64,000 bases of DNA from Erwinia persicina NBRC 102418 (lineage in GTDB: Bacteria; Pseudomonadota; Gammaproteobacteria; Enterobacterales; Enterobacteriaceae). The notes beneath the pieces are model-generated. The model ran no database searches and was not told where the DNA came from. It saw nothing but the letters and a program-made list of their open reading frames with translations. A program made the position numbers and the translations under genes. Below, piece after piece: positions 9,490-20,532 of the stretch. Numbering within the stretch: position 1 is the first letter of the stretch; the number at the start of each line of letters is the position of its first letter. The DNA is taken from NCBI RefSeq assembly GCF_001571305.1, contig NZ_BCTN01000001.1, forward strand, positions 434,001-498,000, in the 5' to 3' direction.

Positions 9490-10668
9490 TTAACCTTTGT
9501 GATGCATATCATCTTCCGCCGGGGGTTTCTGTTCCGCAGAGAGTCCGGCAGCGGTCAGACGCCGCCATAGCCACTCCACCGGCCCCTGCCGGAAAGTCCG
9601 TAACCAGTAGTGGGAAAACAACAGGTTAACGCCCCACACCAGCGGCACGATCAGCAATAACTGCAGGCGGTTGAAGTGGTTAAACAAGGCAAAGTGGTTA
9701 AACAGCGTGGTGCAGATCAGCGTCTGTAACAGATAATTGCTCAGCGCCATTCGGCCGACGGCACTGACCATCAGCGTCAGACGCCAGCGCTGCAGCTGTG
9801 GCCACCAGCCAAAGCAGAGCGCGGCATAGCCCAGCGACTGCAGGGGAGCACTGATTTCTCGCGGCACCTGCAGGAAGAACCCGGCCCAGCGGAAGTCCCA
9901 TTTGACGTACCACTGTAACGCAATTGACGCGGCCTCAATCAGCATCCCGAAGATCACCAACCGTGCCCCGGTACGGCGGTAGTGTTGCAGACTCCAGCTG
10001 CCGCGCAGCCAGCCCGAACGCATTAATGCCGCCCCCAGCATCATCAGTCCGGCCAGCTGCCAGCCATACTGCGCTGCCAGTGCCATCAGCGATGAACCCA
10101 GCATATCCAGACGATTAGCCACCGCCTCCCAGCCGCCGTGCGTGCGCCAGAACGTTTCATACTGAACGTCGGCGGCTCCCGGCAGCCACGAGTTGTTGGG
10201 CGTGTGTCCGGAGGCCATGCCCAGCACCACCAGCACCCCACTGCCAATCAGATAGAGCATCACGCCGGTATTAAACAGCTGCCGCGTGCCGGGCACGTCG
10301 CGGATCATGCGCCAGGCAATCAGTCCGGTCAGGCCGTACGCCAGCAGAATATCCCCCTCCCAGAGCAGCAGCGCGTGCAAAAAGCCCAGGATCACCAGCC
10401 AGGAGAGGCGTGACTGTATCCAGCGCTTGCCGCGCGGCAGCAGCAGTTGCAGCCCGCCGCCAAAAAGAATGGCAAACAGCGTCAGGAATTTTGCCTGAGC
10501 GAAGAGATCCATTGCCGCCCATACGACGAAATCAGACAGCGAGGGCAACCCCTGCCAGGCAGGATTAAGATAGGCCGCTTTCGGCAGACCAAAGGCGGTA
10601 ATGTTCAGCAGCAGAATGCCGAGAATGGCCAGCCCGCGAATAAAATCCAGAGGAAGAATACGGGACAT
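9490..10668 (-). CDS. yeiB: YeiB, DUF418 membrane protein
   Basis: Polytopic inner-membrane protein of unknown function with 392 residues (E. coli YeiB 385). Starting at MSRILPLDFIRG gives a good fit, with GGAACC a few bases upstream. The start LDFIRGLAILGILLLN is the hallmark of the DUF405/DUF418 family, and the C-terminus holds the DUF418 signature GRMALSNYLLQT and RQGPVEWLWR. About 9-10 membrane segments are expected. It lies between folE and galS on the same strand, as in E. coli. Confidence 0.93.
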   Translation of the reverse strand: MSRILPLDFIRGLAILGILLLNITAFGLPKAAYLNPAWQGLPSLSDFVVWAAMDLFAQAKFLTLFAILFGGGLQLLLPRGKRWIQSRLSWLVILGFLHALLLWEGDILLAYGLTGLIAWRMIRDVPGTRQLFNTGVMLYLIGSGVLVVLGMASGHTPNNSWLPGAADVQYETFWRTHGGWEAVANRLDMLGSSLMALAAQYGWQLAGLMMLGAALMRSGWLRGSWSLQHYRRTGARLVIFGMLIEAASIALQWYVKWDFRWAGFFLQVPREISAPLQSLGYAALCFGWWPQLQRWRLTLMVSAVGRMALSNYLLQTLICTTLFNHFALFNHFNRLQLLLIVPLVWGVNLLFSHYWLRTFRQGPVEWLWRRLTAAGLSAEQKPPAEDDMHHKG

Positions 10669-10701
10669 AAAAGGTTCCCCACAACGACGCTGTGGCAAGA
10701 A

Positions 10702-10724
10702 GGCGGACCGAAAAAGAATCCGCC
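10702..10724 (-). terminator. Hairpin downstream of folE
   Basis: GGCGGA/TCCGCC stem with an 11-base loop (CCGAAAAAGAA on the plus strand). On the folE strand it is followed by TTCTT, a weak U-tract. It belongs to the GAAAAAGAA-loop hairpin group seen at several gene ends here. Confidence 0.5.
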
Positions 10725-10785
10725 CCGACAGGGGATAAAGGCTGGCGCAGGCCGCCCCCGAGGGACCCGCCCGCGTCAGGCCCTG

Positions 10786-11451
10786 TTAACGATGGCGAAC
10801 CGAGCGCAGAAATTCCTGGCGCGTATTCTGGCTGGACTTAAACAGCCCGCCGAGCGACGTTGTGGTGGTGGCGCTGGTCGCATCACGAATACCGCGGGCC
10901 TTCACGCAGTAGTGAACGGCATCGATGGAAACCGCGACGTTATTGGTGCCGAGCAGGGTCTGCAACGCCAGCAGGATCTGCTGAGTGAGACGCTCCTGCA
11001 CCTGCGGGCGCGAAGAGAAGAACTGCACGATACGGTTAATTTTCGACAGGCCAATGACTTTATCTTTCGGAATATAGGCCACGGTCGCCCGGCCGTCGAT
11101 AATCACAAAATGGTGTTCGCAGGTACTGGTCAGCGTGATATCCCGCACGGTGACCATCTCGTCCACTTTCATTTTATTTTCAATCAGCGTGATTTTCGGG
11201 AAGTTGGCATAATCCAGTCCGGAAAAGACCTCATTCACATACATTTTAGCAATACGCTGCGGCGTTTCCGCCAGGCTGTCGTCTTCCAGATCAAGATTGA
11301 GCAGCTGCATAATTTCGGTCATATGACCCGCGATCAGCTGCCTGCGAGTGTCATCGTCCATTTCACGTGCGGGTGCGCGCAGCGGGGTTTCCAGGCCACG
11401 GGCAACCAGTGCCTCATGAACCTGTGTGGCTTCCTGACTTAACGTCGCCAT
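10786..11451 (-). CDS. folE: GTP cyclohydrolase I
   Basis: Converts GTP to 7,8-dihydroneopterin triphosphate, the first step of tetrahydrofolate synthesis. Starting at [10 protein letters not shown] gives 221 residues (E. coli 222); a longer upstream frame overlaps the MFS gene region and lacks homology. Zinc ligands are C111 and H114 in STCEHHF and C182 in HYCVKARG. The C-terminal [10 protein letters not shown] is typical. The yeiB-folE-yeiG neighbourhood of E. coli is kept, but an MFS gene, a LysR gene and frmA lie between folE and yeiG. Confidence 0.97.
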   Translation of the reverse strand: MATLSQEATQVHEALVARGLETPLRAPAREMDDDTRRQLIAGHMTEIMQLLNLDLEDDSLAETPQRIAKMYVNEVFSGLDYANFPKITLIENKMKVDEMVTVRDITLTSTCEHHFVIIDGRATVAYIPKDKVIGLSKINRIVQFFSSRPQVQERLTQQILLALQTLLGTNNVAVSIDAVHYCVKARGIRDATSATTTTSLGGLFKSSQNTRQEFLRSVRHR

Positions 11452-11578
11452 GTTTTTCTCTTCTCCGGCTGGTGTGACTGACCAGGTTAACGCAACCCGG
11501 TGGAATTTCTGAGGCGCTATTTTGGTACACATTTGGTGTCCGATCCAGTGAATCAGCGTATTTGTCACTGAAACCCTG

Positions 11579-12712
11579 TCACTCGGCCGCAGGCTCACGT
11601 CGCCACACCAGCGCACCCGCGACCAGCAGGGCGGCCCCCGCCACATACAGCGCCGGTTCCAGCCGGTGCGTCAGCAGAGTGGACAGCGCCGACAGCAGCG
11701 GCCCCACCAGTTGCCCTACCGCATAGCCAGTGGTCAGTAATCCGGCCAGATAGCGCGTATGCAGCGGGGCCAGTTCGCGGGCGTACTGCAGGGAAAGCTG
11801 CACCACGCAGAGGAACCCGCCGCCGACCAGTGCCGATCCCAGTGCCAGCCCACCCAGTCCGGGGATCATATCAGAGGCAAATACCCCGACCGCCTGCACC
11901 CACAGCACTAGCGCCAGACGACGGTGGCTGCTGCCGAGGTGGCGGGTCAGGATACCGATGACGATGCCCACCACCGCTGCCCCGCCAAACACCGGCCAGA
12001 CAAACTGGCTAATCAGCCCGGGAAAGCGCGTGGTCGCCATTTGCGCCAGGAACGTCGCGGGCAGGATATAGCCAAACCCGGCCAGGCTGTAGCTCCACAC
12101 CAGCCGCCGGAGGCCGGGGGTCAGACGCAGCGGTTCCGGGGCGGTTTCCGGGCGATGCAGCTGACCGGTACGCGGCAGTGTTCGCGCTATCAGCACCACC
12201 AGCACCAGTGCCAGAACGCCATAGGCGAGCCAGGCCCAGGCGGCGCTGACCTGATGGCTGTGCAGCCCCACCGCCAGCATCCCGCTGATGAAAATCCCGG
12301 TACCCGGGCCGGCAAACACCGCGGCACTCAATCCGGGGCGCTGGTAGCGATGCAGCTGTTCGTTACTCCACGCCGCAATCAGCACCATCGCCCAGCCGCT
12401 GGCCCAGCCCACCAGAAAGCGAACCAGCCCGTGCTGCCACGGGCCGGAGGCCCACGCAGACATCAGCGTCAGTATCACCGCCCCCCAGACGCCCGCCTGC
12501 AGACGCCACTCCACCCGCCGCGTCGCCCGCATCGCATCAAAGGATCCGCACAGGTAGCCGAGGTAGTTGAATGCGGCCACTACGGCAGCGCTGGTCAGCG
12601 ACAGCTGATGTTCAGCTATCATTAACGGCACCTGCGGCGTAAAGGCAAAGCGCCCTATTCCCATGGCCACGACCAGCGTCAGAAAAGCGCACAAAGCAAC
12701 ACGAACCGCCAT
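11579..12712 (-). CDS. YbfB/YjiJ-type MFS transporter
   Basis: Twelve-segment major facilitator of 377 residues when started at [10 protein letters not shown], which has CAGGAG 6 bases upstream. The opening [14 protein letters not shown] and the NYLGYLCGS motif are typical of the YbfB/YjiJ family of MFS proteins; the substrate is unknown. It is divergent from a LysR-type gene with 100 bases between them, a common regulator-target arrangement. The gene pair is inserted between folE and the frmA-yeiG pair compared with E. coli. Confidence 0.85.
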   Translation of the reverse strand: MAVRVALCAFLTLVVAMGIGRFAFTPQVPLMIAEHQLSLTSAAVVAAFNYLGYLCGSFDAMRATRRVEWRLQAGVWGAVILTLMSAWASGPWQHGLVRFLVGWASGWAMVLIAAWSNEQLHRYQRPGLSAAVFAGPGTGIFISGMLAVGLHSHQVSAAWAWLAYGVLALVLVVLIARTLPRTGQLHRPETAPEPLRLTPGLRRLVWSYSLAGFGYILPATFLAQMATTRFPGLISQFVWPVFGGAAVVGIVIGILTRHLGSSHRRLALVLWVQAVGVFASDMIPGLGGLALGSALVGGGFLCVVQLSLQYARELAPLHTRYLAGLLTTGYAVGQLVGPLLSALSTLLTHRLEPALYVAGAALLVAGALVWRREPAAE

Positions 12713-12750
12713 TTTTAACTCCTGCCCCATTTTAGTTGCCATCAGCATGC

Positions 12751-12767
12751 GTGATGGTTAGAATCAC
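12751..12767. promoter_or_regulatory. Inverted repeat in the MFS-LysR divergent region
   Basis: GTGAT-N7-ATCAC lies midway between the two start codons. A short dyad with this spacing is compatible with a LysR-type (T-N11-A) binding site. Confidence 0.4.
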
Positions 12768-12812
12768 GAAAAGTGAATAATATTAACTAAGTTGCTTACG
12801 ATAAGAGAATAA

Positions 12813-13691
12813 ATGGATCTGACTCAGCTAAAAATGTTCTGCGCCGTTGCCGACAGCGGTTCGCTGGTGCGGGCTGCCGAGCAGCTGCACCGGGTGCCGT
12901 CAAACCTCACAACGCGCCTGCGTCAGCTCGAAGAAGAGCTGGGTACCGATCTGTTTATCCGCGAGAAGCAGCGTCTGCGGCTGTCACCGATGGGCCATAA
13001 TTTTCTCTGCTATGCCCAGCGCATTCTTACGCTGAGTGAAGAGGCAATGAATATGGCGCACGGGGGGAAACCCGCAGGCAACTTTGCGCTGGGCTCAATG
13101 GAGAGCACCGCTGCAACACGGCTGCCGTCTCTGCTGGCGGAGTTTCACCAGCGCTACCCTGCCGTGAACCTGGCACTCAGCACCGGCACCTCCGCCGAAT
13201 TGATGGAAAGAGTGCGCATCGGCACCCTGGCCGCTGCGCTCGCTGATGGCCCGGTTAACGGCGACGAACTGAACAGCTGCGTGGCGTTTCGGGAAGAGAT
13301 GATACTGATCTCCAGCCTGGAGCATCCGCCGATTGTGACGCCAGGCGATGCCGCAGGCTGTACGCTGTTTGCCTTTCGTCCCGGCTGCTCCTACCGCCTG
13401 CGTTTTGAGAACTGGTTCCGTGCTGCGGGCGTCCAGCCGGGTAACGTGATGGAAATCCAGTCTTACCACGCCATGCTGGCCTGCGTCGCCAGCGGGGGCG
13501 GAGTGGCCTTACTGCCGGCGGCGCTGCTGGCGCAGATGCCCGGCCATGTTCGCGTGCGTCAGCATCCCCTGCCGCCCGACCTGCGCGATACCGAGACCCG
13601 ACTGGTGTGGCGTCGCGATGCCTTCACACCGAATGTCGAGGCGCTGAAGTACCTGATTATTGAACAATTTGATGAGAAGTCCAGCGATTAA
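12813..13691 (+). CDS. LysR-family transcriptional regulator
   Basis: It has 292 residues with the N-terminal winged helix-turn-helix at about 1-60 (SLVRAAEQLHRVPSNLTTRLRQLE) and a LysR effector domain from about residue 90. It is divergent from the MFS gene at 12712, which it probably regulates. The effector is unknown. It most resembles PtrR/YneJ-type regulators from memory. frmA follows 61 bases downstream but has its own ribosome binding site, so co-transcription is uncertain. Confidence 0.88.
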   Translation: MDLTQLKMFCAVADSGSLVRAAEQLHRVPSNLTTRLRQLEEELGTDLFIREKQRLRLSPMGHNFLCYAQRILTLSEEAMNMAHGGKPAGNFALGSMESTAATRLPSLLAEFHQRYPAVNLALSTGTSAELMERVRIGTLAAALADGPVNGDELNSCVAFREEMILISSLEHPPIVTPGDAAGCTLFAFRPGCSYRLRFENWFRAAGVQPGNVMEIQSYHAMLACVASGGGVALLPAALLAQMPGHVRVRQHPLPPDLRDTETRLVWRRDAFTPNVEALKYLIIEQFDEKSSD

Positions 13692-13740
13692 CAGCTGTTT
13701 TCGTCAAGCCTGGTTACGCTTATTACACTATTCAAAATGA

Positions 13741-14880
<1,140 letters not shown>

Positions 14881-14891
14881 GAGAGGAAAGG

Positions 14892-15734
14892 ATGCCATCA
14901 ACTCTGGAACTGCTTGAAGAACATCGGCTGTTTGGCGGCTGGCAGCAGCGCTATCGCCATCAGTCTGCCAGCCTCAACTGCGCGATGACCTTCAGTATTT
15001 TTTTACCCGGGCCTAAGGGCAGCATGCCCCCTCCGGTGGTGTACTTCCTGGCAGGCCTGACCTGTAGTGACGAAAATTTCAGCGTCAAATCCGGTGCGCA
15101 GCGCGTCGCTGCCGAACTGGGGCTGGTGCTGGTGATGCCGGACACCAGCCCGCGCGGCGATGACGTGGCAAACGATGACGGCTATGACCTGGGTCAGGGA
15201 GCCGGATTCTACCTCAATGCCACCGAAGCGCCGTGGGCAGACCATTTTCGCATGTATGATTACATCAACAGCGAACTGCCCGCGCTGATCGCCGGTAATT
15301 TCAACGTCAGCGATCGTCAGGCAATCATGGGACACTCCATGGGCGGCCACGGGGCACTGATGATTGCCCTGCGCAACCCGGGAAAATTCAGTTCCGCCTC
15401 GGCATTCGCGCCGATCGTTAACCCGCTGGAAGTGGCCTGGGGACAGAAAGCTTTCCGCGCCTATCTGGGAGAGGATGTCAGCACGTGGAAGCAGTATGAC
15501 AGCTGCTGGCTGATGCGTAACGGCGGCGCGGTGCTGCCGATGCTGGTCGATCAGGGTGACAGCGATCAGTTCCTGGCCGATCAGTTACGTCCGGAACGGC
15601 TGGAAACCCTCGCGGCAGAGCTGAATTACCCGTTAACCGTGCGTATTCAGCCCGGTTACGACCACAGCTACTTCTTTATCGCCAGCTTTGTGGAAGATCA
15701 TCTGCGCTTCCACGCGCAGCACCTGCTGGTGTAA
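14892..15734 (+). CDS. yeiG: S-formylglutathione hydrolase
   Basis: Splits S-formylglutathione to formate and glutathione, completing formaldehyde detoxification begun by FrmA. It is an esterase-D type alpha/beta hydrolase of 280 residues with the nucleophile S149 in GHSMGGHG, an acid in the DQGDSDQFL stretch (223/225) and H258 in GYDHSY. Its sequence and position near folE match E. coli YeiG better than FrmB. GAGAGGAAAGG precedes the ATG, and the gene is in an operon with frmA. Confidence 0.95.
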   Translation: MPSTLELLEEHRLFGGWQQRYRHQSASLNCAMTFSIFLPGPKGSMPPPVVYFLAGLTCSDENFSVKSGAQRVAAELGLVLVMPDTSPRGDDVANDDGYDLGQGAGFYLNATEAPWADHFRMYDYINSELPALIAGNFNVSDRQAIMGHSMGGHGALMIALRNPGKFSSASAFAPIVNPLEVAWGQKAFRAYLGEDVSTWKQYDSCWLMRNGGAVLPMLVDQGDSDQFLADQLRPERLETLAAELNYPLTVRIQPGYDHSYFFIASFVEDHLRFHAQHLLV

Positions 15735-15762
15735 AAAAAGGCCGACCCAAAAAGGTCGGCCC
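15733..15762 (-). terminator. Intrinsic terminator of the FecDE-like operon
   Basis: GGCCGACC and GGTCGGCC form a perfect 8-bp stem with a 6-base loop. On the minus strand a T7 run follows, so it ends the 16598-15813 ATPase transcript. It also forms a stem at the 3' end of yeiG. Confidence 0.78.
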
Positions 15763-15780
15763 TTACATCCGGCTATCTGC

Positions 15781-15809
15781 AGGAGCGACCTTCTGTTTCG
15801 GTCGCTCCT
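15781..15809 (-). repeat. Second hairpin, GAAACAGAA-loop type
   Basis: AGGAGCGACC and GGTCGCTCCT form a perfect 10-bp stem whose loop reads GAAACAGAA on the minus strand. It starts 4 bases after the ATPase stop. The pair of hairpins copies the arrangement after mglC. Confidence 0.6.
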
Positions 15810-15812
15810 CTA

Positions 15813-16598
15813 TCAAAATGCCGGTGCTTCCACCAGGCCGTCAATCAGTACCTGCGGTACGCCCTGCGAACAGCGCTCAATCCGCCCTTTCACCCCGTAG
15901 ACCCGCGCCAGACTGTCCGGCGTAATCACCGCTTCCGGCAGACCGTCAGCAACCAGCTCCCCGTTTTGCAGCATCAGGACATGTTCACTGTGGCGCAGCG
16001 CGATATTGATATCATGCACGACGACTACCGTGACGATGTTGCGCAGGCGGGTCTCGCGGCGCACTAAATCCATCACGTGGAACTGGTAATTCAGATCCAG
16101 GGCGCTTAACGGTTCATCCAGCAGTAACAGCTCCGGGCGGCGGATCAGCGACTGTGCCAGACCGACCAGCTGCTTCTGCCCGCCGGAGAGCCGATCAAGA
16201 TAGCTCAGGGCCAGATGCGCAATACCCAACTGTTCGAGCAGGGCCATCACTTCGGCTTCGCTGCTGGCATTGCTGCGCCCGCCGCTGGCCCGCTGTGCCA
16301 CGATGATCGACTCCAGCACGTGCAGGTGCACCCCCGCAGGCAGCGACTGTGGCAGATACACCACGCGTGACGCGCGCCGGGCGAACGGCAGCGCCATCAG
16401 GTCTTCTCCGTTCAGCCACAGCTCGCCGCTGGCACGGTTAAGCCCGGCCATCGAACGCAGCAGCGTCGACTTCCCGCAGCCATTAGGCCCCAGCAGGACA
16501 GTGATTTTTCCCTGCGGCAGCAGCGGTACATTGAGATTGCTGATGACCTGACGTTTTGGATACCCGGCATGAAAGCCGCTTATTTTCAGCCCCTGCAT
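15813..16598 (-). CDS. FecE-type iron-siderophore ABC transporter ATPase
   Basis: Cytosolic ATPase of 261 residues with Walker A GPNGCGKST (37-45), signature LSGGQKQ, Walker B LLLLDEP and the switch histidine in VVVHD. It belongs to the ferric-siderophore/heme/B12 importer group. Its start overlaps the permease stop by one base (TGATG), showing translational coupling. No periplasmic binding protein or TonB-dependent receptor gene is nearby, so the substrate cannot be named. A Fur box precedes the operon. Confidence 0.9.
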   Translation of the reverse strand: MQGLKISGFHAGYPKRQVISNLNVPLLPQGKITVLLGPNGCGKSTLLRSMAGLNRASGELWLNGEDLMALPFARRASRVVYLPQSLPAGVHLHVLESIIVAQRASGGRSNASSEAEVMALLEQLGIAHLALSYLDRLSGGQKQLVGLAQSLIRRPELLLLDEPLSALDLNYQFHVMDLVRRETRLRNIVTVVVVHDINIALRHSEHVLMLQNGELVADGLPEAVITPDSLARVYGVKGRIERCSQGVPQVLIDGLVEAPAF

Positions 16599-17686
16599 CA
16601 GACACTCCCCCGATGGCGCAGAATAATACTCAGGAAGAACGGCACGCCCACCAGCGAGGTGACAATGCCGACGGGAATGATCACGCCCGGGATCAGATTC
16701 TTCGACACCACTGACGCCATCGACAGCACCAGCGCCCCGGTCAGTGCGCTGGCCGGCAGGTAGAAGCGGTGATCTTCACCAAAAATCATTCGCGCAATAT
16801 GCGGTGCAACCAGGCCGATAAAGCCTATCGGGCCGACAAAAGCTACCGCCAGCGCAGAGATCACGCTGATGCGCAGCAGGGTCATCAGACGCAGACGACG
16901 CACGTCAATCCCAAAGCTGACCGCACGATCTTCGCCCAGACGCAGCGCGGTAAGCTTCCACGCGCTTAACATGGAGAACGGCACCAGAACCAGCAGGGCA
17001 ACGCACAGCACGCCGAGTTTTTCCCACGAGGCGCGCGCCAGGCTGCCCATCGTCCAGAACACCAGGCCCTGCAGGGTATCTTCACTGGCAATAAACTGCA
17101 TCATGGAAACCAGCGCATTGAAGGTGAAGACCAGCGCGATACCAAACAGCACCACCCCGGAGGTGGACACCTGGGTCCAGCGCGTGACCGCATCCAGCAT
17201 CAGAGCGGCAATCAGCGCAAAAACAAAGGCGTTGGCCGAGATAAACCACTGGTCGGGAATGCCGGGAATACCGATACCCAGCACGATCGCCAGCGCCGCG
17301 CCAAAGGCGGCCGCAGAGGAAACACCCAGCGTAAACGGACTGGCAAGGGGGTTATTGAGGATGGTCTGCATCTCAGCGCCGGCCAGCCCCAGCCCCAGGC
17401 CGACAATCACCGCCATCAGCGCATAGGGTAGCCGGATGTCCCAGACAATAACCCGTGTGCCAGCATCCACCGACTCCGGCGACAGCAGGGTTTGCCACAG
17501 CACCGGTAACGACAGCCCTGACGGACCGAGGGTAAAGTCCAGCACCAGCGAGGCAATAATCGCTACCACCAGTACGGCCATAATCAACAGACGATGGCGC
17601 AGTAGCTGGTGATAACGGCCCATCACGCCCTCAGGCGCTGTCTTACCCGTATGCTGCACGGGTTCCTGGGTTAAGCTCATACTCAA
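16598..17686 (-). CDS. FecCD-family iron-siderophore ABC permease
   Basis: Inner-membrane permease of 362 residues; many hydrophobic segments follow a polar N-terminus of about 30 residues. Family motifs seen are GAEMQTILNNPLASPFTLG and FVGPIGFIGLVAPHIAR. A single permease of this size normally works as a homodimer. It is first in a two-gene operon with the ATPase. The Fur box 42-56 bases upstream suggests iron repression. The matching periplasmic receptor is not in this window. Confidence 0.9.
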   Translation of the reverse strand: MSMSLTQEPVQHTGKTAPEGVMGRYHQLLRHRLLIMAVLVVAIIASLVLDFTLGPSGLSLPVLWQTLLSPESVDAGTRVIVWDIRLPYALMAVIVGLGLGLAGAEMQTILNNPLASPFTLGVSSAAAFGAALAIVLGIGIPGIPDQWFISANAFVFALIAALMLDAVTRWTQVSTSGVVLFGIALVFTFNALVSMMQFIASEDTLQGLVFWTMGSLARASWEKLGVLCVALLVLVPFSMLSAWKLTALRLGEDRAVSFGIDVRRLRLMTLLRISVISALAVAFVGPIGFIGLVAPHIARMIFGEDHRFYLPASALTGALVLSMASVVSKNLIPGVIIPVGIVTSLVGVPFFLSIILRHRGSV

Positions 17687-17727
17687 TACCTGTTCATTGT
17701 CATTAATGCCGCTTAAAATAAAGCAAA

Positions 17728-17742
17728 TGATAATACTTATCA
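17728..17742 (-). promoter_or_regulatory. Fur box upstream of the FecDE-like operon
   Basis: TGATAAT-A-CTTATCA matches the 7-1-7 Fur core TGATAAT-N-ATTATCA in 13 of 14 conserved bases. It lies 42 bases before the permease start codon. Confidence 0.82.
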
Positions 17743-17771
17743 GTAATATTTTGAGTCTGTTTTCGTAACAT

Positions 17772-17796
17772 AAAAAAAGGCGCGGGATACGCGCCT
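17772..17796 (-). terminator. Intrinsic terminator of lysP
   Basis: AGGCGCG and CGCGCCT form a perfect 7-bp stem with a 5-base loop, followed on the minus strand by a run of T. It starts 21 bases after the lysP stop. Confidence 0.8.
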
Positions 17797-17816
17797 CTCT
17801 TTTACCCCGTTGAACG

Positions 17817-19283
17817 TTACTTATCGAACGTCGGGAACTCCATTTCGCTGTACTTCACAAAGCGCGTTTTACGCGTCAGTTTAAAGCCAAACCAGATGAG
17901 CAGGAACAGCGGAATACCGATGTAGGTCGCCGCCACGCCGCCCCAGTCAATGGTATCCGACAGGAATGCCTGATAGTTCTGGCCCAGCGTGATGATCAGG
18001 CAGAGCACGAAGGCAAAAATCGGCCCCAGCGGGAAGAAACCTGAACGGTACGGCAGGTCTGCCAGGTCGCGTCCCTGTGCCATATAACCTTTACGGAAGC
18101 GGTAATGGCTGATGGCAATGCCCAGCCAGGCGATAAAGCCGGTCATCCCGGAGGTATTCAGCAGCCAAAGATACACGGTCTGATTGCCGAACATCGAGGT
18201 CAGGAAGCACAGCCCGGCCACTACCGTGGTGGCATACAACGCGTTACGCGGCACTCCGCCCTTCGACAGTCTGGCGAAGATGCGCGGCGCTTTCCCTTCC
18301 GATGCCAGGGTATAAAGCATACGGGTTGAGGCGTACATACCGGAGTTCCCCGCTGACAGCACTGCTGTCAGGATCACGGCATTCATCACTGCCGCCGCCG
18401 ACAGCAGACCGGCATGCTGGAATACCAGCGTGAACGGGCTGACGCTGATGTCTTTGACATCGTTGCGCAGCAGGCTGGGGTCGGTATATGGGATGATCAG
18501 ACTGATCACCAGGATGGCAAACACATAGAACAGCAGGATACGCCAGAATACCTGACGCACCGCACGCGGAATATTTTTCGCCGGATCTTCGGACTCACCG
18601 GCCGCAATACCAATCAGTTCGGTGCCCTGGAACGAGAAGCCGACGATCATCGCCACGCCAATCATTGCCGCAAAGCCTCCGGAGAAGGGGGCATCGCCGA
18701 TTTCCCAGTTATGCCAGCCCGCACTTTCTGCACCGCGCATAATGCCGGCGATCATCGCGACGCCGACGATAATAAAGATGATCACGGTCGCGACTTTGAT
18801 CAGGGAGAACCAGTATTCTGCCTCACCAAAGCCTTTTACCGAGATGTAGTTGAGCAGGAAGATCAGGCAGAGGAACAGCGCGCTCCAGATCCAGCCCGGG
18901 GTATCCGGGAACCACCAGGTCATCACCAACTGGGACGCCACCAGGTCAACGGCGATGGTCACCGCCCAGTTGTACCAGTAGTTCCAGCCCAGGGCGAAAC
19001 CAAAGCCTTCTTCGACGTATTTCGCGCCGTAGGTAGAGAATGAGCCTGAAACAGGCATAAATGCCGCCAGTTCACCGAGGCTGGTCATCAGGAAGTACAC
19101 CATCAGGCCGATCAGCATGTACGAGAGCAGTGCTCCGCCGGGGCCGGCCTGTGAAATGGTGGCACCAGAAGCGACAAATAAGCCGGTACCAATCGATCCG
19201 CCTATGGCGATCATCGTCAGGTGACGTGCTTTCAGAGCCCGTCTTAACCCAGGGGGTTGTGTTGTTTTTGTGTCATGATCCAT
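17817..19283 (-). CDS. lysP: Lysine-specific permease
   Basis: Lysine:proton symporter of the APC superfamily in the inner membrane, with 488 residues (E. coli LysP 489) and 12 expected membrane segments. The substrate-binding motif IGGSIGTGLFVASG is near residues 27-40. In E. coli LysP also senses lysine for CadC. It lies downstream of yeiE on the same strand, as in E. coli. A 7-bp hairpin in the leader just before the start may influence translation. An intrinsic terminator follows. Confidence 0.96.
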   Translation of the reverse strand: MDHDTKTTQPPGLRRALKARHLTMIAIGGSIGTGLFVASGATISQAGPGGALLSYMLIGLMVYFLMTSLGELAAFMPVSGSFSTYGAKYVEEGFGFALGWNYWYNWAVTIAVDLVASQLVMTWWFPDTPGWIWSALFLCLIFLLNYISVKGFGEAEYWFSLIKVATVIIFIIVGVAMIAGIMRGAESAGWHNWEIGDAPFSGGFAAMIGVAMIVGFSFQGTELIGIAAGESEDPAKNIPRAVRQVFWRILLFYVFAILVISLIIPYTDPSLLRNDVKDISVSPFTLVFQHAGLLSAAAVMNAVILTAVLSAGNSGMYASTRMLYTLASEGKAPRIFARLSKGGVPRNALYATTVVAGLCFLTSMFGNQTVYLWLLNTSGMTGFIAWLGIAISHYRFRKGYMAQGRDLADLPYRSGFFPLGPIFAFVLCLIITLGQNYQAFLSDTIDWGGVAATYIGIPLFLLIWFGFKLTRKTRFVKYSEMEFPTFDK

Positions 19284-19294
19284 GTTTAAACGCT

Positions 19295-19317
19295 GCGCCT
19301 TGCAAAAAATAAGGCGC
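19295..19317 (-). promoter_or_regulatory. Leader hairpin before lysP
   Basis: GCGCCTT and AAGGCGC form a perfect 7-bp stem with a 9-base loop, ending 11 bases before the lysP ATG. The only purine-rich Shine-Dalgarno-like bases (AAGG) lie in the stem, so the hairpin may limit ribosome access. Confidence 0.45.
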
Positions 19318-19507
19318 GATTATAGCAACCTGCCCGGGGTCGTATAGCGATAACACCACGTTATAAGTTAGCTTCATAACTGGCGGGGAATTATTAGCGC
19401 GGCGTGGTGAGGCTGACGAAGCTGGAGCCCCCCAGTCGCCCGGGACATTCGGAAAAAGGCTCGCCCGTGCGGCCCCGGATTTATCCCTGCCTGGCGATCC
19501 TGCCTCT

Positions 19508-20374
19508 TTATTCCGTGCAGTAACTGAGGAAGCGACTTAACGCCTTAGAGAGGTGCTTCTGGCGGTGGTGAATCCGGTACAGTGTGCGCTTCAGCGCAGG
19601 GAGAGGGATCGCCACTTCGACCAGCGTGCCCATTTCCAGCTGTTCGGCAATCACTCGGCGGGACAGACAGCTGATCCCCATACCGTGTCGTACCGCGTTT
19701 TTAATCGCCTCTGAATTCCCGAGTTCCAGCGCCAGATCGAACTGCGGCAGATGTGAGATCAGCAGATAATCGACGATTTCACGGGTGCCCGAACCATGCT
19801 CACGCAGGATCCAGGGCGCGCCCGCCAGGCTCTGTAACGACACCGGTTTGCTGAGGATCTCTGCCCCCGGGGCGGCGAACACCACCAGTTCATCTTCCAG
19901 CCAGGGCTCGGTGACCAGATCGGCCCTGTGGCAGGGACCTTCAATCAGGCCGATGTCGACGCGAAAGTCGGCCACCGCCGTGATGACATCCTGACTGTTA
20001 CCCACACTCAGTTCCAGCGGCAACTGCGGGTAATCACGGCGATAACGGGCAATCATGCCCGGCAGCAGGTAATTGCCGATGGTGCTGCTGGCAGAGATGC
20101 GCAGCGCGCCGTTGTCCTCACGGAACAGTTGTTCAATTTCCAGCGCCTGCTCAAGCAGCCCGACGGCCCGCGGATACAGCAGTCGCCCGTGCTCATTGAT
20201 CACCAGACGCTTGCCTACCCGGTCAAATAACTGCACGCCAAGCTGACCTTCCAGATCGGCCAGTGCCGCGCTGACCGCTGACTGTGATAACGACAGTACC
20301 TGAGATGCCTGAGTGGTTGAACCGCTCTTTAGCACCTCTGTAAACACTTCCAGCTGTCGCAACGTTATATGCAT
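19508..20374 (-). CDS. yeiE: YeiE, LysR-family regulator
   Basis: It has 288 residues (E. coli YeiE 293), with an N-terminal helix-turn-helix ([20 protein letters not shown]) and a LysR effector domain. In enterobacteria YeiE responds to sulfite and affects iron homeostasis, flagella and virulence genes. It is divergent from yeiH, which is its likely target, with a 158-base spacer containing an AT-rich dyad. lysP follows on the same strand after 224 bases. Confidence 0.93.
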   Translation of the reverse strand: MHITLRQLEVFTEVLKSGSTTQASQVLSLSQSAVSAALADLEGQLGVQLFDRVGKRLVINEHGRLLYPRAVGLLEQALEIEQLFREDNGALRISASSTIGNYLLPGMIARYRRDYPQLPLELSVGNSQDVITAVADFRVDIGLIEGPCHRADLVTEPWLEDELVVFAAPGAEILSKPVSLQSLAGAPWILREHGSGTREIVDYLLISHLPQFDLALELGNSEAIKNAVRHGMGISCLSRRVIAEQLEMGTLVEVAIPLPALKRTLYRIHHRQKHLSKALSRFLSYCTE

Positions 20375-20456
20375 GATCCTTCCTCAACCTGAACATTCTT
20401 CATGTGGCCCGTCATGATGCTACGCAGCGGCCTTCCCTTAACACTTATAGTTGTTA

Positions 20457-20472
20457 ATTATAAAAATATAAT
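20457..20472. promoter_or_regulatory. AT-rich dyad in the yeiE-yeiH spacer
   Basis: ATTATA-AAAA-TATAAT is a perfect 6-bp inverted repeat between the divergent genes. It is a candidate binding site for YeiE, or part of overlapping promoters. Confidence 0.4.
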
Positions 20473-20532
20473 CAATTTCACTTTTAAGCAAACTGCTTTC
20501 ATCATATCCCTGTCATTTATGGAGGGAGAGAT

